DNA from: Thermoanaerobaculia bacterium
GTDB taxonomy: Bacteria > Acidobacteriota > Thermoanaerobaculia > Multivoradales > JAHZIX01
Direction of reading: 5' to 3'
DNA length: 38,825 nucleotides
NCBI GenBank assembly: GCA_027069135.1
Contig: JALXFE010000510.1
Location: 1 to 38,825 of the forward strand
The first letter of the stretch is position 1, and each line of letters starts with the position of its first letter. Positions 1 to 8,933 of the stretch are shown piece after piece. The translations under genes and the position numbers were made by a program. The notes below the pieces were generated by a model. The model saw only the letters and a list, made by a program, of their open reading frames with translations. It did not search any database and had not been told where the DNA came from.

Positions 1-1
1 G

Positions 2-541
2 CGCAAGTTGTGGATCAAGGCGCAGATGTGGCTCGCGAACCTATCTATCGGAGAAGATTCCGAAGAGGTGTCGGCGGACGGCTCAGCTTCTTCCTCGGAG
101 GGAGCCTCGTCCGAAGCGATCCAACCCGAAGAGGCCCCTTCCACAAATCCCCTGGTGGTGCTGCCTCTTCTCCTGGCTTTGGCCCTGGCCGTGGTGTTTT
201 GGCGGCGGCAGAGCCCTCGTAGCCTGTCGGCAGAGCGGGCCTTTCGAGCTTTGCGCCGGTCGCTGCAGCGAGCTGGGCTCGAGGTCTCCCCGGCCACCCC
301 GCCGGAGGGCTTGGAGCGGCGGGCCGCGGAGAGCTTCCCCCAAGCGCAGGAGCCGACCGGCAAGGTCATCGACTTCTATTTACGGGAGAGTTTCGGGGGG
401 CAAATGCTGACCCGGGATCAGAGAGGTGAGCTCTCTTCGTCGCTCAAGGAAGCCCAGAGACATGTCCGTCGGGGCCGCAAGGCCAAAGCTAGTGGGCGTT
501 ATGCCAGAGACCGCTACGCAGGGTCATCCAGAGGATCTTGA
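2..541 (+). CDS. C-terminal part of a TgpA-like (DUF4129) membrane protein, 5' truncated
   Basis: The reading frame is open from the window edge (first full codon at base 2), so the true start lies upstream; the ATG-like starts inside are not needed. The visible 179 residues hold a low-complexity Ser/Glu/Ala linker, one membrane segment (about residues 49-68, LVVLPLLLALALAVVFW) and a cytosolic helical tail with the pattern AERAFRALRRSLQRAGL then PPEGLERRAAESFP and a late FYLRESFGG. That order (membrane helix followed by a DUF4129 tail) is how transglutaminase-like TgpA proteins end. The catalytic transglutaminase domain would lie outside the window, so enzymatic function cannot be checked here. 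The last 53 bases overlap convergently with the end of the sugar transferase gene on the other strand. Confidence 0.6.
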   Translation, partial: RKLWIKAQMWLANLSIGEDSEEVSADGSASSSEGASSEAIQPEEAPSTNPLVVLPLLLALALAVVFWRRQSPRSLSAERAFRALRRSLQRAGLEVSPATPPEGLERRAAESFPQAQEPTGKVIDFYLRESFGGQMLTRDQRGELSSSLKEAQRHVRRGRKAKASGRYARDRYAGSSRGS

Positions 542-1916
542 CATCGAGCATCAGAGACCAATTCTGGATGTAGTAGAGGTCGTATTGGATCCGCTTTTTG
601 ATCGAGGTATTTCCTCGCCAGCCATGGACCTGGGCCCAGCCGGTGATTCCCGCCTTGACCCGGTGCCGGATCATGTACTGCGGGATCTTGTGCTTGAACT
701 CCTGCACGAAAGCCGGTCGCTCCGGTCGTGGACCGACGATGGACATATCGCCCTTGAGGACGTTCCAGAGTTGGGGCAGCTCATCGATGGAGGTTCGCCG
801 CAGGAACGATCCGAAGGCGGTGCGTCGGGGGTCGTCTTTGACCGCCCAGACGGGGCCCGTCGAAGCCTCGGCGTTGATGCGCATCGAGCGCAGTTTGTGG
901 ATCATGAACCGCTTGCCGTCCAAGCCCATGCGCTCCTGGCTGTAGAAGATGGGGCCTCGGTCTCCGAACCAGATCATCGCGGCGACGATGGGAAAGAAAG
1001 GGAGCAGAGCGATCATCGCAGCGCAGGCGATGGCGATGTCCATCCCCCGCTTGACCATGCTGTGCCAGCCTTCCATCGGGACCTGCGATAGATTGATGAC
1101 CGGCGTTCCGTCAAGATCTTCCAAGGTGGCGTTGAGCGTGGCGTATTGGAGGATATCGGGCACCAGCTTGACCTCGACGCATTCACTGGCGAAGCGCTCC
1201 AAGAGGCGGAGCATCTTGCGATGGGCTTCTAAGGGCAAGGCGACAAACACCTGGTCGAAGTGCTGCTCTTCGAGGAGCTGATCGAGTTTCTTGAGAGGGC
1301 CCAGCACCGGAACACCGTAGAAGCTCTTATCCGCCTTGCCGGGATCATCGTCGAGAAATCCGACGATTTCGAAGCCGAGATCCTGGTGGGAGAGCATTTT
1401 CTGGGTGACTTCCTTGCCGAGGGCTCCAGCGCCGATCACCAACAAGCGTTGGATGCCGTACCCCTTTCGGCGGCGTCTGCGAACAGCTTCCCGGATCAGC
1501 ATGCGGGCTAGGGTCACAGCGGCCAGCGAGGTGAGGGAGAACATGGCCAGAAAGACCCGGCTGTAGGTGAAGTACTCGGTGCTGTCGGGAGCGATCGTAG
1601 GACGGTAGCCGGCGGTAAAAGCGAGGAGCAGGACCGTCGCCAGGACGATGGCCAGCAGAATGGTCAGCGCTTCGTCGACTCGGCTGCGAGCCCGGCGCAT
1701 CTGGTAGAGACCGTGGAAGTAGAAAACGACAGGCCAAGATAGAAGGATGACGGGCAGTAGGGGAAGGTAGGCACTGAATTCTGCCGGATCTTTGATCAGA
1801 GGGATGACCTGGATTTGGAAACGGAGGGCCCAGGCGGCAAAGAAGGCCGCGGTCAGGGCCAGGAGGTCGCCGGCCAGGTAAGCAGCTGCTGTCGGACGGA
1901 ACTTATGTTTCATCAC
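489..1916 (-). CDS. Exopolysaccharide priming enzyme: WcaJ-type undecaprenyl-phosphate sugar-1-phosphate transferase
   Basis: Membrane enzyme that moves a hexose-1-phosphate from a nucleotide sugar to undecaprenyl phosphate, the first membrane step of exopolysaccharide assembly. The 475 residues show four N-terminal membrane segments (about 10-31, 48-70, 83-104, 114-140), a Rossmann-like domain (VIGAGALGKEV, about 160-170), a fifth hydrophobic segment near 290-315 and the catalytic bacterial sugar transferase domain. In the catalytic domain are the Asp-Glu pair D378/E379 (SIDELPQLWNVLKGD), GPRPER at 395-400 and KAGITGWAQVHGWRG at 421-435. Length and order are normal for WcaJ-like proteins. 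The start is GTG at 1916 with GGGGGAGA 7 bases upstream; an ATG directly follows it. It is the last gene of a four-gene minus-strand EPS operon, 23 bases after the preceding glycosyltransferase. The sugar transferred cannot be told from sequence. Confidence 0.95.
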   Translation of the reverse strand: MMKHKFRPTAAAYLAGDLLALTAAFFAAWALRFQIQVIPLIKDPAEFSAYLPLLPVILLSWPVVFYFHGLYQMRRARSRVDEALTILLAIVLATVLLLAFTAGYRPTIAPDSTEYFTYSRVFLAMFSLTSLAAVTLARMLIREAVRRRRRKGYGIQRLLVIGAGALGKEVTQKMLSHQDLGFEIVGFLDDDPGKADKSFYGVPVLGPLKKLDQLLEEQHFDQVFVALPLEAHRKMLRLLERFASECVEVKLVPDILQYATLNATLEDLDGTPVINLSQVPMEGWHSMVKRGMDIAIACAAMIALLPFFPIVAAMIWFGDRGPIFYSQERMGLDGKRFMIHKLRSMRINAEASTGPVWAVKDDPRRTAFGSFLRRTSIDELPQLWNVLKGDMSIVGPRPERPAFVQEFKHKIPQYMIRHRVKAGITGWAQVHGWRGNTSIKKRIQYDLYYIQNWSLMLDVKILWMTLRSGLWHNAH

Positions 1917-1939
1917 GAGATGGTCTCCCCCAAGGCCCC

Positions 1940-3106
1940 TCAGGACCCTTTGGCCAGTATCGCTTCGACCCGTCGGACGAAGCTCGTGGTAGAGAAACTT
2001 TCAGCTTTGGCTCTCAAGTTCAAGATATTGAATCTGATCCGGAGCGCCCTGTCAATCGCCTGAAGAAGTCCGCGGATGCCATCGGCTCCGGAATAGAGGA
2101 CTCCGTGTACTCCATCCTGCACGATATCGACGACTCCGCCGCGCCCGTTGGCGACCACCGGGGTGCCGCAAGCTAAGGCCTCCACCGGGGTGATGCCGAA
2201 GTCTTCGACGCCCGGCTGGAGCAGGAGGCGAGCTCCCCGATAGAGGCGACGAAGCTCCTCAGACCCCACCCTTCCCAGGAATTGAGTCCCCGCCCCGGCC
2301 AATTTCTCGAGCCGAGACGCTTCCGGGCCTTCGCCGACGATTTTCAACGGATATCCGCCTTCCTCGCAGGCCTGGATGGCGATGTCCAGGCGCTTGTAGG
2401 GCGCCAGAGCAGAAACCATGAGCAGGTAGTCGTCGCCGGATGCGCCGCGATGCTCTCCTTTGTCTACGATGGGCTCGGCTGTAGCGTTCGGACCACCCGA
2501 GGTATCCGGTCTAAAGAATTCGACGTCTACCGGAGGCGGGACGACCGTGGCCGACACGCCATAATATCGCCTTAACCGCTCCGCGACAAAATTGGAGTTG
2601 GCCAGGAAGTGGTCGACCCGGTGGCTGGAGACCACGTCCCAGGTCCGCAATCCGGTGAGAATCAGGCCGCGCAGCCGAGCGACGAGGCCTCTCCTGCGGG
2701 GGAAGTAGGCCCTTTCCTGATCCCAGGCGTAGCGCATAGGGGTGTGGCAGTAGCAGAAATGCCTGCTCCCCGGAGCCGGCAGGATGCCCTTGGCGACGCA
2801 ATGGCTCGTGCTGAAGACGATGTCGTAGCCGGAGAGGTCGAGGTCCTCGATGGCAGCTGGAAAGAACGGGAGGTATCGGCGGTAATGACGGCGGATCCCC
2901 GGAGCCCGTTGCAGAAAACTGGTGTGGATCGGATGAGATTCAAGCTCACGACTCACCGAGCCCGGGAAGTGAAAGAGGGTGAAGATGGGGGCTTCCGGAA
3001 AGAGTCCGGCGAGAGTCTCCAAGACCTTTTCCCCGCCGCGCATTCCCGTCAGCCAATCATGGACCAGCGCCACGCGGTGGCCGACCGGTGGTTCCGGCGG
3101 GGTCAT
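1940..3106 (-). CDS. Family-4 glycosyltransferase (WbaZ-like)
   Basis: Retaining GT-B glycosyltransferase expected to add a sugar to the lipid-linked EPS repeat at the inner face of the membrane. N-terminal acceptor domain begins VALVHDWLTGMRGGEKVLE, a signature I associate with WbaZ-like mannosyltransferases. The C-terminal GT4 domain has YKRLD (237-241) and the EX7E pair E301/E309 in EDFGITPVEALACGTPVV. Length 388 is usual. The ATG start overlaps the stop of the upstream glycosyltransferase by four bases (ATGA), indicating translational coupling. A hydrophilic insert around residues 200-226 separates the two GT-B halves. The mannose assignment is by family resemblance only. Confidence 0.9.
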   Translation of the reverse strand: MTPPEPPVGHRVALVHDWLTGMRGGEKVLETLAGLFPEAPIFTLFHFPGSVSRELESHPIHTSFLQRAPGIRRHYRRYLPFFPAAIEDLDLSGYDIVFSTSHCVAKGILPAPGSRHFCYCHTPMRYAWDQERAYFPRRRGLVARLRGLILTGLRTWDVVSSHRVDHFLANSNFVAERLRRYYGVSATVVPPPVDVEFFRPDTSGGPNATAEPIVDKGEHRGASGDDYLLMVSALAPYKRLDIAIQACEEGGYPLKIVGEGPEASRLEKLAGAGTQFLGRVGSEELRRLYRGARLLLQPGVEDFGITPVEALACGTPVVANGRGGVVDIVQDGVHGVLYSGADGIRGLLQAIDRALRIRFNILNLRAKAESFSTTSFVRRVEAILAKGS

Positions 3107-4248
3107 GCCTCGGCTCCGCTGCCGTTGTCCTTGCTTCGAATCGCTGCGAGATAAGCCTCGAGGGTTTTTTCCGCCGTGCGGCGCCAGTCGAAATCTGCGG
3201 CTCGGCGCAGCCCGAGCTTGGCCAAGGCGGTACGGTGCTCGTCATCGGCCACGCAATGGGCGATCGCCCGGGCGAGACCTTCTACATCGAGGGGGTTAAC
3301 CAGATGAGCGTACCCTTCGGCGATTTCTTTGAGGGCGGAGTTGTCGGAGGTAATGACGGCGACGCCGGAGGCCATGGCTTCGATCACCGGGAGGCCAAAC
3401 CCTTCATAGAGAGTGGGGTACAGGAAGAGTGACGCTCCCTGATAGACCGCCGGGAGCGCTTCCTGAGCCACGTGCCCCAACATCAGGACCCGATCACGGA
3501 TCCCCAGGCTTTCGGAGAGGCTGCGCAACCGCGATTCGGCGTTGCCGCGGTCTCCGACGAACACCAAAGGCGCGTCGAAGTCATGGAGCTGGCGGGCTCG
3601 GGCATAGGCTCGCAGGACATTGGCCAGGTTCTTATGAGGCTTGGGGTTCCCCACGAAGAGAAGGTACGGCCTGTTCAGGCTCAACTGGTCGAGCCACCGC
3701 TTGAGGTCTACGGAGCTCATTTCCTGGCGAAAGGCATCCTCCACACCGTTGTAGATCACCTGGACCTTCTTCGTGTCCAGGTCGAAGTAGCGTCCCAGGT
3801 CGGTCCTGGTGTTCCGGGAAACGGTGATGATTCGATCGCTTCGGGCGAGGCTCCTGCGGATCATCCGGTGGGCGTAGAAGAAAGCCAGGCGATTCGGCAG
3901 GTACTCGGGATAGAGCAGATGGATGATGTCGTGGATGGTCACCACAACGCGGCAGGGGTTGACGGCGGGCAATACGTAATGAGTGGCGTGGTAGAGGTCT
4001 AACTTCAGGCGGAAGAGTTTCCAGGATAAGGCCAGGAGCTCACGAACGGAGTAGACCGGGGAGTTTTCGGCGACGATGCGGAAGTTCTCCGGGAGATCCC
4101 GCAGGGCATCTTTTCGTTGTGGACCGGTGAACAGGATGTATTGGTTCTCGGTATCAATGTCTGCAAGGTGATTCACCAGGTTGCGGACATAAGTGCCGAT
4201 GCCGAAGTCCTGTAGCTTCCGGGCGTCGATTCCGATGGTGTAGGCCAA
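3103..4248 (-). CDS. Family-4 glycosyltransferase
   Basis: GT-B glycosyltransferase of 381 residues in the EPS operon. The N-terminal half begins YTIGIDARKLQDFGIGTY, the usual glycine-rich acceptor-domain strand. The nucleotide-sugar half has KPHKN (203-207), a glycine-rich GHV turn, and the EX7E pair E282/E290 in YEGFGLPVIEAMASG. The start codon is TTG at 4248: there is no in-frame ATG or GTG upstream before a stop, and the conserved N-terminal strand begins three residues later. The frame remains open and hydrophobic a little upstream, so the start is less certain than the gene. It follows the first EPS glycosyltransferase by 77 bases and overlaps the next by four. Donor and acceptor sugars cannot be assigned. 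Confidence 0.9.
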   Translation of the reverse strand: MAYTIGIDARKLQDFGIGTYVRNLVNHLADIDTENQYILFTGPQRKDALRDLPENFRIVAENSPVYSVRELLALSWKLFRLKLDLYHATHYVLPAVNPCRVVVTIHDIIHLLYPEYLPNRLAFFYAHRMIRRSLARSDRIITVSRNTRTDLGRYFDLDTKKVQVIYNGVEDAFRQEMSSVDLKRWLDQLSLNRPYLLFVGNPKPHKNLANVLRAYARARQLHDFDAPLVFVGDRGNAESRLRSLSESLGIRDRVLMLGHVAQEALPAVYQGASLFLYPTLYEGFGLPVIEAMASGVAVITSDNSALKEIAEGYAHLVNPLDVEGLARAIAHCVADDEHRTALAKLGLRRAADFDWRRTAEKTLEAYLAAIRSKDNGSGAEA

Positions 4249-4325
4249 GATGAGGAGTTTCCCTAGCTCGTAGAGTCCATTGTAGCCTGCAAGGAGGATG
4301 AAACCATAGATCCAGGAGCCAGACC

Positions 4326-5453
4326 TCAGCGACGTCCGAGAATCTCGAAGAACACGGCCTCCATCTCCCGGGCGCTACGATCCCAGGAGAATCGGCGAGC
4401 TCGCCGCAGACCGTCGGCGGCCAACCGGGCTGCCAGCGGTGCCTCATCGAGGAGGGCAGCGATGGCCCCGGCCAGGGCTTCCGGGTCTTGCGGAGAAACC
4501 TGCAACCCCGCCTCCCCAACCACCTCCGGTAGGCTCGACACGTTCGAGACGATCACGGGGATTCCGCAGGCCATGGCTTCGAGCGGAGGCAAGCCGAAGC
4601 CCTCGTAGAGGGATGGGTATAGAAAGATCCGGGCTCCTTGGTACAGTCGAATAAGTTCGGATCTCCCCAGATGCCCAAGAACTTCTACCCCTTGTCCGGC
4701 GAGATTCTCGAGTCGCTGACGCAGGGCAGAGTTGCGCCACCCGGGCGCTCCGGCAATGACCAGCGGGGGAAACTCCAGGCGTTGGGCTCGCAGACTCTCC
4801 CAGGCGTCGAGAATCCGATCGACATTTTTTCTCGGCTCGAGGGTGCCTACGTAGAGAAGGTAGCCCTCGGGAGCTCCCCGTTGATGGCGAATTTCCTGGA
4901 TCTCTTCCGGCAGCCCCGGCGAGAAGTCCGGGGCCACGCCGTTATAAACGACGTGGGTACGATGTTCGTTGCCCGGGAAGAACCGCCGTAAGTCTCCGGC
5001 GGTAGCTTGGGATATGGCGACGATGGCGGTGGCCCGCTCAATGGATCTGCGGAGGAAGGGAAGCAGGCTGGCCCGGACCTTGAGGCGGTGGGTTTCGGGG
5101 TGTGTGAGCACCGTGAGATCGTGGACCGTGACCACGGTGGGAACCGAAGTCCGCCACATGGGGAGGGTCATGAGGGGAGACCAGAAGAGGTCGATACCGT
5201 CCTTGCGCAACCGAGGGGGGAGTCGAAGCTGTTGCCAGAGGAGGCCCAGAGGGGATTGTTGCGTCGCCAATTCGACCCCCAGTCGCTCCAACTCTTCCGG
5301 CTGGCGGATCGGCCGGTGGGCCCAGCCTCGATAGTCGGCCGATTCGAGGCGGGCGAGAGCGGTCAGCAGGCTACGGGTGTAGACGCCTATGCCCGTCGGC
5401 GGGGGAACGAGAGCACGTAGATCGACGGCGATCCTGGGAAGCTTTCGGGGCAT
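4326..5453 (-). CDS. Family-4 glycosyltransferase, first gene of the EPS operon
   Basis: GT-B glycosyltransferase of 375 residues. N-terminal strand RIAVDLRALVPPPTGIGVYT, then EPRKN at 206-210 and the EX7E pair E284/E292 within LYEGFGLPPLEAMACG. It is similar in plan to the next gene, so the two may be old paralogues with different donors. The ATG at 5453 has no clear Shine-Dalgarno sequence. The 269 bases upstream (5454-5722) should hold the operon promoter but I could not pick a convincing -35/-10 pair there. No Wzx flippase, Wzy polymerase or chain-length regulator is encoded beside this operon in the window. Confidence 0.92.
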   Translation of the reverse strand: MPRKLPRIAVDLRALVPPPTGIGVYTRSLLTALARLESADYRGWAHRPIRQPEELERLGVELATQQSPLGLLWQQLRLPPRLRKDGIDLFWSPLMTLPMWRTSVPTVVTVHDLTVLTHPETHRLKVRASLLPFLRRSIERATAIVAISQATAGDLRRFFPGNEHRTHVVYNGVAPDFSPGLPEEIQEIRHQRGAPEGYLLYVGTLEPRKNVDRILDAWESLRAQRLEFPPLVIAGAPGWRNSALRQRLENLAGQGVEVLGHLGRSELIRLYQGARIFLYPSLYEGFGLPPLEAMACGIPVIVSNVSSLPEVVGEAGLQVSPQDPEALAGAIAALLDEAPLAARLAADGLRRARRFSWDRSAREMEAVFFEILGRR

Positions 5454-5722
5454 CGGGAGTGAGTCTACTCTGATCGAAGGGAGAAGAAACGGAGGGATAC
5501 CCCAGCCGAACCGTTCTCGAAGCGTGTGAAGACATCAGGCATAAGGCTATCTTCGCCACTTTCTCGGCCTCGATGAGCCTTTTCCAGACTTGGATCGAGT
5601 CGTCGAGAGTTACTCAAGGTGCCTGAACAGGCGAGAAGATACACCTTTCCCGAACCAAGCCGGGATTTCCAGTCTTGATGTCCTGGGCTGGTGGGAATTC
5701 TACCCTTGTTCGTGAGCTCAAC

Positions 5723-6658
5723 TTAGGGCGATACCGGCTCGTAGGGTAAGGGGGGTGGAAAACAGCCGTTGGGGAAACAAGCCCAGCGATCTCCCTCGCG
5801 GAGTTTCTGCGCGGCCGCGCGGTAGGCCCGCACGAATTCCCGTTTTGCCTGCAGGATCTCGTTTCTGACGGTCAATGTTGCAGCGATGACTCCCCGGTGA
5901 GGAGTCTTTTTCGTCTTCGAGGGCTGAAAGTGCGGGTCTTTTCGCAGCACTGCTTGACGTCCGAGAGGGCGTGATTTTTCGTTCAGGTGCCGCAAGCGCG
6001 TCTCTTCTTCGATTTCTTGGAGCAGCGAGCGTACGCGGTCTAGGTATTGGGCTTCGGACAAGTGATTCCAGCAGGGGAGGCGGAGAAGCTCTATTTCGAG
6101 CTGCTCTCGGAAGTCTACGGGGCGCACGGTAGCTTTGCTCTTTGAGCGTCGAGCATTGTACAGGCCTGTCCGATTGACCCAATGCCCGCGGAGGTTCCTT
6201 CCCGACAGAATGGCCCGAGCTGGGTTGATTCCTGGCCAATCGATCGGTCGGGAAACGAGGTTTTCTTTGCAGCCGTGGGCCAGAAGGTACTTGAAGATTT
6301 GGATTTCCCCACCTTCTTCGGGAGGCACGAGATCGAGCTTGTAGCGACCGTCCCAGAATTTCCCGGCCCATTTGACCTGGCGTCCGATCTCTCGGGCGAT
6401 GTTGGAGTTGACGAAGTTCTGGAAGCGGGCCAGTTGCTCGCTATCCTGTACCCACAACAAGAGGTGGATATGGTTGGAGGCGACTGCGGGGAGGCAGATG
6501 CCAACTCCGTATTTCTCCTGAGCCTTGGCCAGAACTCCGGTTACGAGGCTGTTGATTTTCTTCGATGGCGTTAGCAGATACCTTGACTGGAAACAGCGCG
6601 TTGTCGTCAAGACGAGGTAACCATCGTGGGGCGGAATGTAGCGTGGTGGATTTGCCAT
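5723..6658 (-). CDS. REP-associated tyrosine transposase (RAYT) / IS200-like HUH endonuclease
   Basis: Single-strand DNA nuclease of the Y1 HUH superfamily. From the ATG at 6658 (311 residues) it starts MANPPRYIPPHDGYLVLTTT, as Y1 transposases do, then shows the metal-binding HUH motif H63-I-H65 in ASNHIHLLLWV. FWDGRYKLDLV and a candidate nucleophile Tyr124 (IFKYLLAHGCKENLV) sit where the family places them, followed by RPIDWPG and a long basic C-terminal extension (about residues 180-311) that may bind DNA. An earlier in-frame ATG at 6778 would add 40 residues unlike the family, so I prefer 6658. No paired terminal repeats of a mobile IS are visible, which suits a resident RAYT rather than an active insertion sequence. 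It sits between the EPS operon and a divergent ferredoxin gene. Confidence 0.82.
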   Translation of the reverse strand: MANPPRYIPPHDGYLVLTTTRCFQSRYLLTPSKKINSLVTGVLAKAQEKYGVGICLPAVASNHIHLLLWVQDSEQLARFQNFVNSNIAREIGRQVKWAGKFWDGRYKLDLVPPEEGGEIQIFKYLLAHGCKENLVSRPIDWPGINPARAILSGRNLRGHWVNRTGLYNARRSKSKATVRPVDFREQLEIELLRLPCWNHLSEAQYLDRVRSLLQEIEEETRLRHLNEKSRPLGRQAVLRKDPHFQPSKTKKTPHRGVIAATLTVRNEILQAKREFVRAYRAAAQKLREGDRWACFPNGCFPPPLPYEPVSP

Positions 6659-6820
6659 AGCACTTACTAATGACGCAACCCAGTCGGCAATCTTGCAAGG
6701 AAGTTGCTTTTTTTCGACACAGACACGGCTTCGAGGCTGGTTTCTATGGGGAGGCTTGGGGAAAGAGCGAGACGCCACGATTCGGCTGGGGAGTCCTCAG
6801 GGAGGTATCGGCGGTTCGCT

Positions 6821-6837
6821 CAACGAATCGGGTGGGG
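6821..6837. repeat. Left copy of a 17-bp exact direct repeat
   Basis: The sequence caacgaatcgggtgggg is repeated exactly at 10337-10353. A degenerate version (cgattcggctggggag) lies about 45 bases upstream at 6778. Together the two exact copies bracket the ferredoxin-TPR gene and the secreted-protein gene. Confidence 0.7.
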
Positions 6838-6885
6838 AGGCGAGGGATTGTCGAGGACGGGGCTTCGCGCTAGGCTTGTCGGGCT

Positions 6886-8856
6886 GTGCCTCGAAAGAAA
6901 TCTTCCCCGTTGAGAGTCTGGACCAAGGCTCCGCGGATCAAGAAATCCAAGGCTTCCCGGTGGCGGGTGGCTGTTCTCGTGGCTGTGCATCTGGTGGCCG
7001 CGGCGCATATTGCTCATTGGCTCAGTACGGGGCGGACGGTGACGCCGGTAGAACCTTCCGAAGCGATGGCTTTCACGCGCGGGGGTGTCATCAATGCCGG
7101 ATTGGTTTTCTTTGCAGCTTCGATTCTCCTTACGGCTATTTTCGGGCGGTTTTTCTGCGGTTGGGCCTGCCACTTAGTGGCGCTACAGGATATGGCGCGC
7201 TGGCTGCTAGGCAAAGTGGGGATTCGCCCGGTGCCGCTGCGGTCTCGGTGGCTTCTGTGGGTTCCCGGTCTGGCTTTCGTCTATATGTTCCTGTGGCCAG
7301 CGATCTACCGTCTGTGGATCCGTGACTCGTTCGGCCACGTCGAGAGAGAGCTGACCACGACGGAGTTCTGGGCCACCTTTCCTGGGTGGGTGATCGGCGG
7401 CTTGACTTTCCTGATCTGCGGTTTTGTAGCCGTGTACTTCCTCGGAGCCAAAGGGTTCTGTACGTATTCCTGTCCCTATGGTGCGGCTTTTGGGGTGGCA
7501 GACCGGCTGGCCCCATTTCGCATCCGAGTGACGGACGCCTGCGAAGGGTGTGGCCATTGCACGGCGGTTTGTTCCTCGAATGTGCGAGTGCACGAGGAAG
7601 TGCGAAGCTTCCGGATGGTGGTCGATAGCGGCTGCCTGAAATGTTTGGATTGTGTGAGTGTCTGCCCCAAAGACGCTCTCTACTACGGCGTCGGTCCGTT
7701 GCCATTTGGGTTCTCCAAGAAGGCGCGTTCGACGGCCGCTGCCCGGCGTCTCTGGTCCCTGGATCGTTGGCAGGAAGCCTTGCTCGCAGTTTCCTTTCTC
7801 GCTTCCTTCCTTACTTTCCGGGGCCTTTACGGCCAGGTGCCCTTTCTCATGAGCCTTGGCCTATCTGCGGTCTTGGCCTATGGGGTCCTCCAGTTGGCGG
7901 CCCTTTGGACCCGCCCCAATGTCACCTTCCGACGCATTGCCCTCAAGAGAAACGGCAAGTTGAAAAGAGGTGGATTCGGGTTCTTGGCGGTCGCGACGCT
8001 GCTTCTGGTCTTCTGGGGGCATAGCGCCCTGATCCGATCCCATCAAGCTTTGGGCAACCGAGCCTTTGACGAAACGGTTGTTCAGCGCTACCAGGCCCTG
8101 GATCTCTCAAGATCTCTTGATTTCGAGGCGATCCCGGCAGTGGAGCGGGGTTGGGCGCATCTGGATTTCGTTGAGAGATTTGGTCTCTTCAACACTCTGG
8201 GTAATGCCCATCGGCTAGCCTGGCTCCTCTTCCTCAAGGGGGACCTCTCCGGGGCTGAGGAGAAGGCCCGGTTGGCGATCGGTCGGGATGAGAATCCCGG
8301 TTCTATGTACCAGCTCTTGGCGAGAAAGGCGGTCCACTACCGGGATTCCCTGAGCGCCGAGGATGCGCTCCGACGAGCTGTCGCAGCCGACCCCTATGGG
8401 ATCCCCCCCAGATTGGCTCTTGGAATGGTACTAGGAGAAAAAGGGGACCTCCGAGGAGCTGCGGAGGCGTTTCTTGCGGGCCTACGCCTGGAAGAAAATC
8501 CGCGTCTGGTTTACAATCTTGGCCTGGTTCGAGCGCTTCAAGGCAATTCCGAGGCTGCAATAGCCCTTTTCGAACGGGTTCTGGTACTGGATCCGGAAGA
8601 TCTGCCTGCACAGGAGAACCTGGCTGGTGTGCTCGCTTCGGCGGGTCGATTCGAGGAGAGTATCGGCCATTATCGTTCTGCTTTGAGGCAACGTCCGGAA
8701 GATCTGGCCACCCGGCAACTTCTGGCCCGTGCCTTGGTGGCCTCCGGGAAGCGCGAAGAGGCCATCCTTGAGTTGCGGGAGATTCTCAGACTCGATCCGA
8801 CGGACGCAGGTGCGCGTCGGATGCTCACAGAGCTCGGTTTTCCGGTTGGCGGTTGA
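6886..8856 (+). CDS. NapH/CcoG-like membrane polyferredoxin fused to TPR repeats
   Basis: Integral membrane iron-sulfur protein, probably passing electrons between the quinone pool or a redox partner and the periplasm; the partner is unknown. The 656 residues comprise a basic N-terminus, a NapH-like membrane part with two CX3C(P) motifs next to helices (FCGWAC at C91/C95; FCTYSCP at C192/C196), and two 4Fe-4S ferredoxin motifs (C219/C222/C225/C229 and C250/C253/C256/C260, the last followed by Pro). Further membrane helices lie about 296-345 and 362-380. After residue 400 comes a C-terminal domain of at least five TPR-like helical pairs (AEEKARLAI, AEDALRRAV, AAEAFLAGLRL, AIALFERVLVLDP, AILELREILRLDP). 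Start is GTG at 6886 without a strong Shine-Dalgarno site; a stop lies just upstream in frame. The fusion resembles proteins I have seen in Acidobacteriota. No nap, ccoP or nos gene is nearby to fix its role. Confidence 0.85.
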   Translation: MPRKKSSPLRVWTKAPRIKKSKASRWRVAVLVAVHLVAAAHIAHWLSTGRTVTPVEPSEAMAFTRGGVINAGLVFFAASILLTAIFGRFFCGWACHLVALQDMARWLLGKVGIRPVPLRSRWLLWVPGLAFVYMFLWPAIYRLWIRDSFGHVERELTTTEFWATFPGWVIGGLTFLICGFVAVYFLGAKGFCTYSCPYGAAFGVADRLAPFRIRVTDACEGCGHCTAVCSSNVRVHEEVRSFRMVVDSGCLKCLDCVSVCPKDALYYGVGPLPFGFSKKARSTAAARRLWSLDRWQEALLAVSFLASFLTFRGLYGQVPFLMSLGLSAVLAYGVLQLAALWTRPNVTFRRIALKRNGKLKRGGFGFLAVATLLLVFWGHSALIRSHQALGNRAFDETVVQRYQALDLSRSLDFEAIPAVERGWAHLDFVERFGLFNTLGNAHRLAWLLFLKGDLSGAEEKARLAIGRDENPGSMYQLLARKAVHYRDSLSAEDALRRAVAADPYGIPPRLALGMVLGEKGDLRGAAEAFLAGLRLEENPRLVYNLGLVRALQGNSEAAIALFERVLVLDPEDLPAQENLAGVLASAGRFEESIGHYRSALRQRPEDLATRQLLARALVASGKREEAILELREILRLDPTDAGARRMLTELGFPVGG

Positions 8857-8933
8857 GTCTCGATCGGTGAGCAAGTTTCGCGTCTTTGGAATGAGACCCA
8901 TCGAGCTGCGTTGGGCATTATGGAGGAAGGAAA

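Noticed and set aside
6693-7325. Long plus-strand frame over the start of the ferredoxin gene
   Set aside because: It is out of frame with the clear cysteine motifs and has no recognisable family features; a shadow of GC-rich coding.
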